A DNA stretch of 6,635 nt from an uncultured Bacilli bacterium (GTDB lineage: Bacteria > Bacillota_I > Bacilli_A > RF39 > UBA660), in the NCBI GenBank assembly GCA_947632685.1, contig CANRQD010000073.1, positions 1-6,635 on the forward strand, read 5' to 3'. The notes below the pieces were generated by a model. It was not told where the DNA came from. It searched no databases and worked only from the letters and a program-made list of their open reading frames with translations. The translations under genes were made by a program, and so were the position numbers. Position 1 is the stretch's first letter; each line of letters opens with the position of its first letter. Positions 1 to 6,323 of the stretch are shown here, piece by piece.

Positions 1-693
1 AAATTAATTTCAAAGTATGCAAATAAAATATGTGTATCATTACCAGATACAGTATCATATTTTGATAAAAATAAAGTTGTATATACAGGAAATCCTAGGA
101 GTGAAGAAATAGTAAATGTATCTCCTGCTAATAAAAAAGATTATGGTTTACAAGAAGATAAAAAACTTGTTATTATTGTAATGGGTTCACTTGGTTCTAC
201 AACAATGACTAAAAAAATAAAAGCACTTATTCCAGCATTCAATATAAAAGATTATCAAGTTATTATTGTTGCAGGAAAGGAATATTATGATAGCTATAAA
301 ACACTAAATTTACCAAAAAATGTTGCAATAGTACCTTATATAGATAACTTTATTAATTTACTAAAGAAAACAGATTTAATAATTTCACGTGCAGGAGCAT
401 CAACAATTGCAGAAATAACTGCAATAGGAATACCATCTATTTTAGTACCATCACCATATGTTACTAATAACCATCAATATAAAAATGCAAAAGAGTTGGA
501 AGAAAAAGGTGCAACTAAATTAATAACAGAAGATGAGTTTTCATATAAAACATTAATACCTGCAATAGATGAAATATTGAATAATAATGAAATATATACA
601 AAAATGAAAAATAATGCTAAAAAATTAGGTATTACTGATTCTGCAACAAGGTTTTATAATGAAATAAAAAAAATTATTAAGGAAGATAAATAA
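1..693 (+). CDS. murG: MurG, UDP-GlcNAc:lipid I GlcNAc transferase (5' partial)
   Basis: MurG transfers GlcNAc from UDP-GlcNAc to lipid I at the inner face of the membrane, giving lipid II. The frame is open from base 1, so the gene enters from outside the window. The 230 visible codons are the end of the N-terminal lobe and the whole UDP-sugar-binding C-terminal lobe; about 130 residues are missing compared with the usual 355-370. Visible motifs (numbered from window residue 1) are TGNPRS at 29-34, a glycine loop GSLGS at 62-66 (usually GGSxGA), the donor-site stretch SRAGASTIAE at 129-138 ending in the ribose-contacting Glu, and PSPYVTNNHQYKNA at 150-163. The ATG at base 181 falls inside the glycine loop and is not the start. 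The TAA stop overlaps the murB ATG by one base (TAATG), suggesting translational coupling. The family call is secure; only the N-terminus is unknown. Confidence 0.96.
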   Translation, partial: KLISKYANKICVSLPDTVSYFDKNKVVYTGNPRSEEIVNVSPANKKDYGLQEDKKLVIIVMGSLGSTTMTKKIKALIPAFNIKDYQVIIVAGKEYYDSYKTLNLPKNVAIVPYIDNFINLLKKTDLIISRAGASTIAEITAIGIPSILVPSPYVTNNHQYKNAKELEEKGATKLITEDEFSYKTLIPAIDEILNNNEIYTKMKNNAKKLGITDSATRFYNEIKKIIKEDK

Positions 694-1595
694 TGATAGA
701 ATTAATACAAAAAATTAAAAAGGAAAATATAGGTAAAGTTGAAGAAAATATTTCTTTAAAAAAATATACAACATATAAAGTAGGCGGAAAAGCAAAATGT
801 ATTGTTTATCCTAAAACAATAGAAAAATTAGTTTTATTAATAAAGTTACTTAACCAATATAATATTGTATATAAAGTTATTGGTAATGGTTCTAATTTAT
901 TATTTAGTGATAAAGATTATAACGGAGTATTAATAAAATTAACAGATTTTGATGATTTGGAGATAAATGACAATCGTATAAGAGTTGGAGCTGGTTTTTC
1001 ATTAATGAAATTATCAAGAATTGCAATGAAAAATTCACTTACAGGTTTAGAATTTGCTGCAGGTATTCCTGGTACTGTTGGAGGAGCAGTATTTATGAAT
1101 GCGGGTGCTTATAAAAGCGATATGGGTTATATAGTTAGAAGCATAAAAGTATTAACTCCCGATAATAGAATTATTGAATTAGAAAATAAAGAATTAGATT
1201 TTCATTATAGAACATCATTTTTAAAAAAACGTCCTAAATATATTTGTTTAGAAGCAGTAATAAAATTAAAGCATGGAAATAGACAAGCAATTGAAGAGTT
1301 AATGAAAAATAGGCTTAAAAGACGACTTGATTCTCAACCTTTAAATTATCCTAGTGCAGGTAGCGTATTTAGAAATCCAAAAGATATGTTCTCTGGTGAA
1401 TTAATTGAAAAATTAGGACTTAAAGGTATGAAACATGGTGGAGCTATGATAAGTGATAAACATGCTAATTTTATAGTTAATCTAGGTAATGCAAAAAGTG
1501 AAGATATAATGTATTTAATTAATTATGCAAAAGATAAAGTAAAAGAAGAATATAATGTAGATATGATGGTAGAGCAAGAATTTGTTAATTGGTGA
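693..1595 (+). CDS. murB: MurB, UDP-N-acetylenolpyruvoylglucosamine reductase
   Basis: This cytoplasmic FAD enzyme reduces UDP-GlcNAc-enolpyruvate with NADPH to UDP-MurNAc, the second committed step of peptidoglycan precursor synthesis. It is 300 aa, the usual length for the shorter type II MurB of Firmicutes. The FAD-binding domain carries YTTYKVGG (25-32), GNGSNLL (64-70) and GIPGTVGGAVFMNAGAY (124-140). The substrate domain carries YRTS (172-175), SAGSVFRNP (221-229) with Ser224 as the likely proton donor, and HGGAMISDKHANFIVN (248-263). The C-terminal VEQEF probably supplies the catalytic Glu (Glu296). The start is fixed by AAGGA at 679-683, nine bases before the ATG that overlaps the murG stop. 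The TGA stop is followed directly by an in-frame TAG, a tandem stop. Its place between murG and divIB is the Bacillus arrangement. No key residue looks missing. Confidence 0.97.
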   Translation: MIELIQKIKKENIGKVEENISLKKYTTYKVGGKAKCIVYPKTIEKLVLLIKLLNQYNIVYKVIGNGSNLLFSDKDYNGVLIKLTDFDDLEINDNRIRVGAGFSLMKLSRIAMKNSLTGLEFAAGIPGTVGGAVFMNAGAYKSDMGYIVRSIKVLTPDNRIIELENKELDFHYRTSFLKKRPKYICLEAVIKLKHGNRQAIEELMKNRLKRRLDSQPLNYPSAGSVFRNPKDMFSGELIEKLGLKGMKHGGAMISDKHANFIVNLGNAKSEDIMYLINYAKDKVKEEYNVDMMVEQEFVNW

Positions 1596-1596
1596 T

Positions 1597-1602
1597 AGAG
1601 GA
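1597..1602 (+). promoter_or_regulatory. Ribosome binding site deciding the divIB start
   Basis: AGAGGA lies just after the murB stop and four bases before ATG 1607. It supports that ATG over the upstream in-frame TTG at 1589, which lies inside murB and has no Shine-Dalgarno sequence of its own. Confidence 0.7.
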
Positions 1603-1606
1603 TATT

Positions 1607-2296
1607 ATGGCAAAAAAAATAGTAAAAAGAAAAAAATTAAAGATTTTTAGATTACTTCTAGTTTTATTAATACTAGGAGTTGTTTTGTTTGCCATATATT
1701 TATATTTAAATACAAATATTAAAAATATTATTATAACAGGAACAACTTATTTAAAAGATGATTATATAATAGAATTGGCTGATATAGATAATTATCCTAG
1801 TTTTTATTATACAACCTCTAATAAAATAGAAAAAAAATTAAAAAAAAGTCCATATATAAAAAAAGTAAATGTAAAAAAAAGTATTGGACATATTATAACT
1901 ATAAATATAGTTGAAAATAGAATTTTATTTGATTATGCTGCAAATAACAAATTAATATTAGAAAATAAAAAAGAAATAGAAAAAAATAATACAATTGATA
2001 TCCAAAGAATTCCTCGTCTTATGAATTATGTTCCAGATAAAAAGTATAATACGCTTATAAAAGGAATATTAAAAATTGATAAAGATATTCTAGGGAAAAT
2101 ATCAGAAATAACTTATTTGCCAACTGATTATGATAAAGATAGATTTTTATTATATATGGATGATGGTAATAGTGTATATATTACTTTAACAAAATTAAAA
2201 ATGATAAATTATTATAATAAAGTTTTATCTCAACTTAGTGGCAAAAAAGGAATATTATATTTAGATAGTGGTAATCATTTTAAAATTATGGAGTAG
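1607..2296 (+). CDS. divIB: DivIB/FtsQ-type cell division protein
   Basis: DivIB (FtsQ) is a bitopic membrane protein that works with DivIC and FtsL to stabilise the divisome and regulate septal wall synthesis. From ATG 1607 it is 229 aa, short for the family. Residues 1-13 are strongly basic (MAKKIVKRKKLK), a cytoplasmic tail. A single hydrophobic segment spans about 14-34. Residues about 38-106 have the pattern of a POTRA domain: IKNIIITG, a helix, then SPYIKKVNVKKS and ITINIVENR. A beta domain follows to the C-terminus (LYLDSGNHFKIME), with little of the long tail seen in Bacillus. Sequence identity within the family is always low, so the call rests on architecture and position between murB and ftsA. 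It begins 11 bases after murB, and its last codons carry the ribosome binding site of the next gene. Confidence 0.88.
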   Translation: MAKKIVKRKKLKIFRLLLVLLILGVVLFAIYLYLNTNIKNIIITGTTYLKDDYIIELADIDNYPSFYYTTSNKIEKKLKKSPYIKKVNVKKSIGHIITINIVENRILFDYAANNKLILENKKEIEKNNTIDIQRIPRLMNYVPDKKYNTLIKGILKIDKDILGKISEITYLPTDYDKDRFLLYMDDGNSVYITLTKLKMINYYNKVLSQLSGKKGILYLDSGNHFKIME

Positions 2297-2299
2297 GAT

Positions 2300-3646
2300 A
2301 TGAATAAAAAAAATCTCATAAAAAATATTATAAAATATATAATTATTTTTATAGTAATATTAGTATTTAACTTAATTATTATGGATATAACTGGTGATGA
2401 AACTTGGAATTTTGGGTTTAGTTATAATATAAGTAATGGTCTTATACCATATAAAGATTTTAATCTTGTAATAACCCCATTATTTCCTTTTATAATGTCT
2501 ATACCGCTTCATATATTTGGAACTAATATCTTAGTATTCGATATTGTATGGGCAATTATAATGACTTTAACGTCATATTTGATTTTTAATCTTATAAAAG
2601 AAAAAGGTTGGATAGTATTTTTAAGCTATTTTTTTATATTTCCTATAATATATCCTAATTATAATTTATTTATATATAGTATTTTAATATTTATTATTTG
2701 GGTGGAAAAAAATAATAAAAGTGATTACTTAATAGGATTTTTACTAGCACTATCAGTACTTACTAAACAATCAGTTGGTTTATGTTTATTATTACCTAGT
2801 TTAATATATTTAAAAACACCTAAAAAAATATTAAAACGATTTATTGGTTTTATAATACCTATTATTATATTTGTAATATATTTATATGTTACAGGTGCCA
2901 TGAATGATTTTATAGATTTATGTATTTTAGGTTTATTTGATTTTGCAGAATCAAATGGAAATTTTATAAATATATATGTTTTTTTAACTATAATACTTTT
3001 AATTATAATTTTAATTTTTATAAAAAAAACTCCTACAAATATTTATAATTACTATGCTTTAGCTTTTTTATCTATTAATATTCCATTATTTGATATATAT
3101 CATTTTTATATTAGTTTAAGTTTTTTTCTTGTAGTATTATTTTTAAACTATGATATAAAAATACCATTAAATTTAAAACTATTTACTTTTGGAATAATTA
3201 TTATAATTTCATTTATATATATACAAGATAAATTGCAAACTAAAGTTATATATCCAAATAATATAAATAAGTATGAGTATAGATTTATAAGTTATGATGA
3301 AATAATTTTTATAAATAAATTTTTAGATTTTATGGATAAAAATAGCAATAAAAAAATAATTAATTTTACGTCATATTCATATTTTTCTAAAATAGTTACT
3401 AACCAGAAAATTAATAAATTAGATTTAATTAATAGAGGTAATTGGGGATATAATGGCAGTAAAAAAATATTAGACGAAATAAAAAAGAATAAAGATGCTA
3501 TATTTATAATAAATGAAGAATCATTATCACATCCACGTGATCAAATTGATAAAAATGCATTAAAATATATAATATCAAATGGTAAAAAAATAGGTACTAT
3601 AAATCAAAAAAATATGCATAGCAGTATATATATTTTTGAAAAGTAG
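2300..3646 (+). CDS. Multi-pass membrane protein, probable GT-C-fold glycosyltransferase (copy 1)
   Basis: I do not recognise a named gene. The 448 aa have a basic N-terminus, about 10-11 hydrophobic segments between residues 10 and 308, and a hydrophilic C-terminal domain of about 140 residues predicted outside. This is the layout of GT-C enzymes, which use polyprenyl-phosphate sugars on the outer membrane face. The first outer loop has GDETWN (32-37) with an acidic pair Asp33-Glu34 where GT-C enzymes keep their catalytic acid, then IPYKDFNLVITPL (49-61), like the PYxDF...PL signature of PMT-like proteins. Further marks are LSVLTKQSVG (151-160), a Phe-Asp-x-x-His motif (264-268), and NRGNWGYNG (378-386) in the tail. 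GGAG at 2290-2293, inside the end of divIB, serves ATG 2300. It is paralogous to the next gene. Substrate and acceptor cannot be told. An O-antigen ligase or flippase is less likely given the loop-1 acids and soluble tail. Confidence 0.72.
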   Translation: MNKKNLIKNIIKYIIIFIVILVFNLIIMDITGDETWNFGFSYNISNGLIPYKDFNLVITPLFPFIMSIPLHIFGTNILVFDIVWAIIMTLTSYLIFNLIKEKGWIVFLSYFFIFPIIYPNYNLFIYSILIFIIWVEKNNKSDYLIGFLLALSVLTKQSVGLCLLLPSLIYLKTPKKILKRFIGFIIPIIIFVIYLYVTGAMNDFIDLCILGLFDFAESNGNFINIYVFLTIILLIIILIFIKKTPTNIYNYYALAFLSINIPLFDIYHFYISLSFFLVVLFLNYDIKIPLNLKLFTFGIIIIISFIYIQDKLQTKVIYPNNINKYEYRFISYDEIIFINKFLDFMDKNSNKKIINFTSYSYFSKIVTNQKINKLDLINRGNWGYNGSKKILDEIKKNKDAIFIINEESLSHPRDQIDKNALKYIISNGKKIGTINQKNMHSSIYIFEK

Positions 3647-3655
3647 GGGATGTAA

Positions 3656-5002
3656 ATGATAAAATTTATAAAAAATAATTATATATATTTTATTGCTTTT
3701 ATTATAATCTTTATACTTATCTATTTTATAGGAAGTTGTAATAATTTTGGAGATCCATTTTGTTGTTATGCTTTTAGTCATGCAATAGTAAGAGGAGAAA
3801 TTCCATATTTAGATTTTAATATGATTATAACGCCATTATATGCTTTCTTTTCTGCTATTGGATTATTAATCTATGATAATTTTAATGTATTTTTATTAGA
3901 ACATGTTATATTAGTTACAATTACTTTTATATTATTGCATAAATTATATGGAAATAAGGTATATTTATTATTTTTATTTACAGTATTAACTACAGCAATT
4001 AATATAATTGAAACATATAATTATTTATGCTTTTTTATGATGATAGTTATAATATATTTAGAAAAAGAATATCCTAATAAAGACTATTTAATAGGATTTA
4101 TAATAGGTTTATCAGTTTTATCAAAGCAAACGGTTGGAATATTTTTAGTTATTCCAACAATAATATTTTTTGCAAGTAATAAGAAAAAGATATTAAAAAG
4201 ATTAGTAGGTTTTATAATACCTATAATTATTTTTTTAATATATCTTCTTATTAATAATTGTTTATATCAATTTATAGATTTATGTATATTAGGATTATTT
4301 GACTTTGCATCTTCAAATGGTATAACTGCAGGTAAAGTTAATTATTTAGGTTTATGTATTTCTATAATAGGTATAATAATTAATATTATATTAATAATAA
4401 AAGATAAAAAAGAAATAAGTAATTATTATTTGTTTTTTGGTATCATGTTTGCAGTTTCGCTTTTTGATTTTGAACATGTTGGTATGTATCTAAATTGTGT
4501 AATTATAATGTTATTAAAGTATATAAAAAATGACTTTAAATTAATAAATAAAGTTTGTATATCATCATCGATTATAATAATTTTATTTTTAAGTTTACAA
4601 TATAAAATTAATGATACGGTAATGATTACTGACGATAAATATCTAAAATATACATTAATTTTTAAAAGCACATATGATAGAAATGTAAATATAAATAAAT
4701 ATTTTTCTAGTTTTAAGAAACCAATTATTTTAGGATATGATAGTCTTTATTATGATATTATTAGTGATAGTGATATTGATTATTTTTCTGTATTAAATTA
4801 TGGTAATTTTGGATATGATGGAATAAATAAAATGAAAAAAAGAATAGATGAACTTCATAATCAAATATTTATTGTATCTATTCGTGATTATAAAGATGAC
4901 TATAAATATTCACAGTTTACTAAAGAATTAACTCAATATGTTATTAATAATTATGAGAAAATAGATTCTAAATATGAGTTTGAGGTTTATTATAAAAAAT
5001 AA
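3656..5002 (+). CDS. Multi-pass membrane protein, probable GT-C-fold glycosyltransferase (copy 2, paralogue)
   Basis: This is a tandem paralogue of the preceding gene, also 448 aa, with the same topology: basic N-terminus, first membrane segment at about 8-26, about ten more to residue 315, then a polar C-terminal domain. Shared landmarks are IPYLDFNMIITPL (49-61), DYLIGF...LSVLSKQTVG (143-161), KKILKRLVGFIIPIII (177-192), FIDLCILGLFDFA (206-218), Phe-Asp-x-x-His (270-274) and NYGNFGYDG (381-389). The membrane segments between them have diverged strongly. The first-loop motif is GDPFCC: Asp33 is kept, but the Glu of copy 1 is Pro and two Cys follow, so specificity or activity may differ. The start is ATG 3656, served by AGGGGA at 3645-3650, which overlaps the previous stop; an ATG at 3650 is followed at once by TAA. 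A hairpin follows the stop. The substrate is unknown; the GT-C assignment is inferred from topology and motifs. Confidence 0.7.
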   Translation: MIKFIKNNYIYFIAFIIIFILIYFIGSCNNFGDPFCCYAFSHAIVRGEIPYLDFNMIITPLYAFFSAIGLLIYDNFNVFLLEHVILVTITFILLHKLYGNKVYLLFLFTVLTTAINIIETYNYLCFFMMIVIIYLEKEYPNKDYLIGFIIGLSVLSKQTVGIFLVIPTIIFFASNKKKILKRLVGFIIPIIIFLIYLLINNCLYQFIDLCILGLFDFASSNGITAGKVNYLGLCISIIGIIINIILIIKDKKEISNYYLFFGIMFAVSLFDFEHVGMYLNCVIIMLLKYIKNDFKLINKVCISSSIIIILFLSLQYKINDTVMITDDKYLKYTLIFKSTYDRNVNINKYFSSFKKPIILGYDSLYYDIISDSDIDYFSVLNYGNFGYDGINKMKKRIDELHNQIFIVSIRDYKDDYKYSQFTKELTQYVINNYEKIDSKYEFEVYYKK

Positions 5003-5029
5003 AAACACATAAATTACTTGGTGTTTTTT
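5001..5029 (+). terminator. Possible weak intrinsic terminator
   Basis: AAAAACAC (5001-5008) and GTGTTTTT (5021-5028) form a perfect 8-bp stem around a 12-base loop, with a run of six T at 5024-5029. The left arm overlaps the last bases of the copy 2 stop codon. The stem has only two G-C pairs and the T-run is largely inside it, so it would be weak; partial read-through into ftsA is likely. It is the only terminator-like structure noticed between genes here. Confidence 0.45.
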
Positions 5030-5046
5030 AATCTTTATAGTATAAT
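5018..5046 (+). promoter_or_regulatory. Probable sigma-A promoter of ftsAZ
   Basis: A perfect -10 hexamer TATAAT (5041-5046) is preceded, with exactly 17 bases of spacer, by TTGGTG (5018-5023), which matches the first three bases of the TTGACA -35. Initiation near 5052-5054 would give a leader of about 20 bases before ATG 5072. The -35 overlaps the right arm of the hairpin above. In such AT-rich DNA chance TATAAT matches are common; the spacing and the position in the only sizeable gap support the call. Confidence 0.6.
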
Positions 5047-5058
5047 ATTATTAAGATT

Positions 5059-5063
5059 GGAGA
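5059..5063 (+). promoter_or_regulatory. Ribosome binding site deciding the ftsA start
   Basis: GGAGA ends eight bases before ATG 5072. This selects that ATG over the in-frame TTG at 5018, which lies in the putative -35 region and would add 18 residues unlike any FtsA N-terminus. Confidence 0.8.
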
Positions 5064-5071
5064 ATGATAGT

Positions 5072-6310
5072 ATGAATGAATATTATACTAGTATTGAATT
5101 AGGTACTAATAGTATTAAAATATTAGTTTGTAATAGAATTGGTAATAATTTTAATGTTATTGCAAGTGTAGATTCTCCATCAGAAGGAATAAAAAGAGGA
5201 AATGTTATAGATACAAGGCAAGCTATAAATGCAACTAAAAAAGCTATAAAGAAAATTAATGATAAATTAAATATAAAAATAACCAAAATAGTTGCATGTA
5301 TTCCTACTACTAATTGCAAAATGGATATTTTATTAGGTTCAATAGATTTAGATGGTGAGTCTAAAATAACAGGTGAAGAAATATCAAATGTGATAAATAA
5401 TGCTGTTAAAGGTAGAATAGATGATAATGATGAACTAATAACAGCAATACCTATAGCCTTTAGAGTAGATGATAGAGATAACATAAGAAATCCTAAAGGA
5501 ATGATTGGTGAAGAATTGGGTGTTAAAGTATTGATATCAACATCACCAAAAGAAATTGTATATAAAATTTTAGAAGTATTAAAACTTAGTGGTTTAGATG
5601 TTATAGATATAGGATACACATCAACTGGTGATTATTATGAGATAAAAAATGATATATATGATAAAGAAGCTGGCGCTATTATTAATATTGGAGAGGATTC
5701 TACATGTATTTCAATATTTAATAAAGGTATAATGATAAAAAATAAAATTGTTAATGTAGGTAGTAAATATATTGATAATGATTTAGTATACATATATAAA
5801 GTTGATGGTAAGGTAGCTCGAGAATTAAAAGAAAATTTTGTAGTAGCAGGTTCAGAATATGCGGATAGTAATGAAATGTGTGAAATTGTTACTATTGCGG
5901 GAGAAAAAAAAGAAATAAATCAGTTAGATATTTCAAAAGTAGTAGAATCTAGATGCTCTCAAATACTTAATTTAGCAAAAAAAGAGATAAAAAACTTAAC
6001 AAAAAGAGAAATTAGTTATATAATTATAACAGGAGGAGTAAGCGAACTGGCAGGTTTTCAATATTTAGTTGAAGATATTTTAGGTATAAAAGCTAGAGTA
6101 TGTAATATTTCTACTATTGGTATTAGACATAATAAATATAGTAGCGCTCTTGGAATTATAAAATATATTGATAGTAAGCTTACACTAAGAGATAAAAGTA
6201 TTAAAATCTTGAAAGAAGAAGATATCAATACTTTAATATCGGTTACAGATAATAATAGTAATAATGGAAATATAATAAATAAAGTATTCGGTCGTTTTTT
6301 TGAGAATTAG
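5072..6310 (+). CDS. ftsA: FtsA, actin-like membrane tether of FtsZ (divergent ATP site)
   Basis: FtsA is an actin-family protein that anchors FtsZ filaments to the membrane and recruits the divisome. From ATG 5072 it is 412 aa, a normal length. In order: phosphate-1 loop ELGTNS (9-14); an FtsA-specific 1C subdomain at about 80-165, containing NPKGMIGEELGVKV (140-153); phosphate-2 region NIGEDST (205-211); VARELK (248-253); adenosine motif TGGVSEL (320-326); SSALGIIKY (357-365); a low-complexity Asn/Ser linker at about 391-400; and a C-terminal amphipathic helix IINKVFGRFFEN (401-412) that would bind the membrane. The 1C domain and terminal helix separate it from MreB and DnaK. Oddly, the usual Asp is Glu in phosphate 1 and Asn in phosphate 2, and GGGT is replaced by GEDST, so ATP hydrolysis may be weak or absent. 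It has its own likely promoter and its stop overlaps the ftsZ ribosome binding site. Confidence 0.95.
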   Translation: MNEYYTSIELGTNSIKILVCNRIGNNFNVIASVDSPSEGIKRGNVIDTRQAINATKKAIKKINDKLNIKITKIVACIPTTNCKMDILLGSIDLDGESKITGEEISNVINNAVKGRIDDNDELITAIPIAFRVDDRDNIRNPKGMIGEELGVKVLISTSPKEIVYKILEVLKLSGLDVIDIGYTSTGDYYEIKNDIYDKEAGAIINIGEDSTCISIFNKGIMIKNKIVNVGSKYIDNDLVYIYKVDGKVARELKENFVVAGSEYADSNEMCEIVTIAGEKKEINQLDISKVVESRCSQILNLAKKEIKNLTKREISYIIITGGVSELAGFQYLVEDILGIKARVCNISTIGIRHNKYSSALGIIKYIDSKLTLRDKSIKILKEEDINTLISVTDNNSNNGNIINKVFGRFFEN

Positions 6311-6314
6311 GAGG
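6309..6314 (+). promoter_or_regulatory. Strong ribosome binding site of ftsZ
   Basis: AGGAGG is a full consensus Shine-Dalgarno sequence that begins within the ftsA stop codon, nine bases before ATG 6324. It is the strongest site in the window, fitting the high FtsZ-to-FtsA ratio known in bacteria. It favours ATG 6324 over the in-frame ATG 6342. Confidence 0.85.
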
Positions 6315-6323
6315 ATAAGGTAT

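Noticed and set aside
1593..1598. TGA followed by TAG at the murB end, considered as a sign of code 4 (TGA = Trp)
   Set aside because: Read-through would add only one residue, so this site alone does not decide. All six Trp codons in the window are TGG and no gene has an internal TGA, which favours the standard bacterial code.
1589..1606. TTG start giving a DivIB six residues longer
   Set aside because: It lies within the murB end and lacks a ribosome binding site. ATG 1607 has AGAGGA just upstream and gives the expected basic N-terminus.
3650..3655. ATG-TAA start-stop element just before copy 2
   Set aside because: The ATG overlaps the Shine-Dalgarno sequence itself and has no ribosome binding site at normal spacing; it is probably chance.
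3575..3781. A 68-codon minus-strand open frame across the junction of the two GT-C-like genes
   Set aside because: It is antisense to both genes and low complexity (Lys/Ile/Tyr), with no recognisable domain or promoter.
4426..4671. An 81-codon minus-strand open frame within copy 2
   Set aside because: It is a shadow of the coding strand in AT-rich sequence, with no independent support.
2300..5002. The gene pair as a polysaccharide flippase or O-antigen polymerase
   Set aside because: The acidic motif in the first outer loop, the PYxDF...PL signature, the Asp-x-x-His motif and the large outer C-terminal domain fit GT-C enzymes better.
5018..5071. TTG start giving an FtsA 18 residues longer
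   Set aside because: It overlaps the putative promoter and hairpin. The added residues are hydrophobic and unlike FtsA, while ATG 5072 has a well-spaced GGAGA.
5083..5619. A 178-codon open frame on the minus strand, opposite ftsA
   Set aside because: It lies wholly antisense to well-supported ftsA codons. Its hydrophobic, Ser/Leu/Ile-rich product is what the complement of AT-rich coding DNA gives, and no homology is recognisable.
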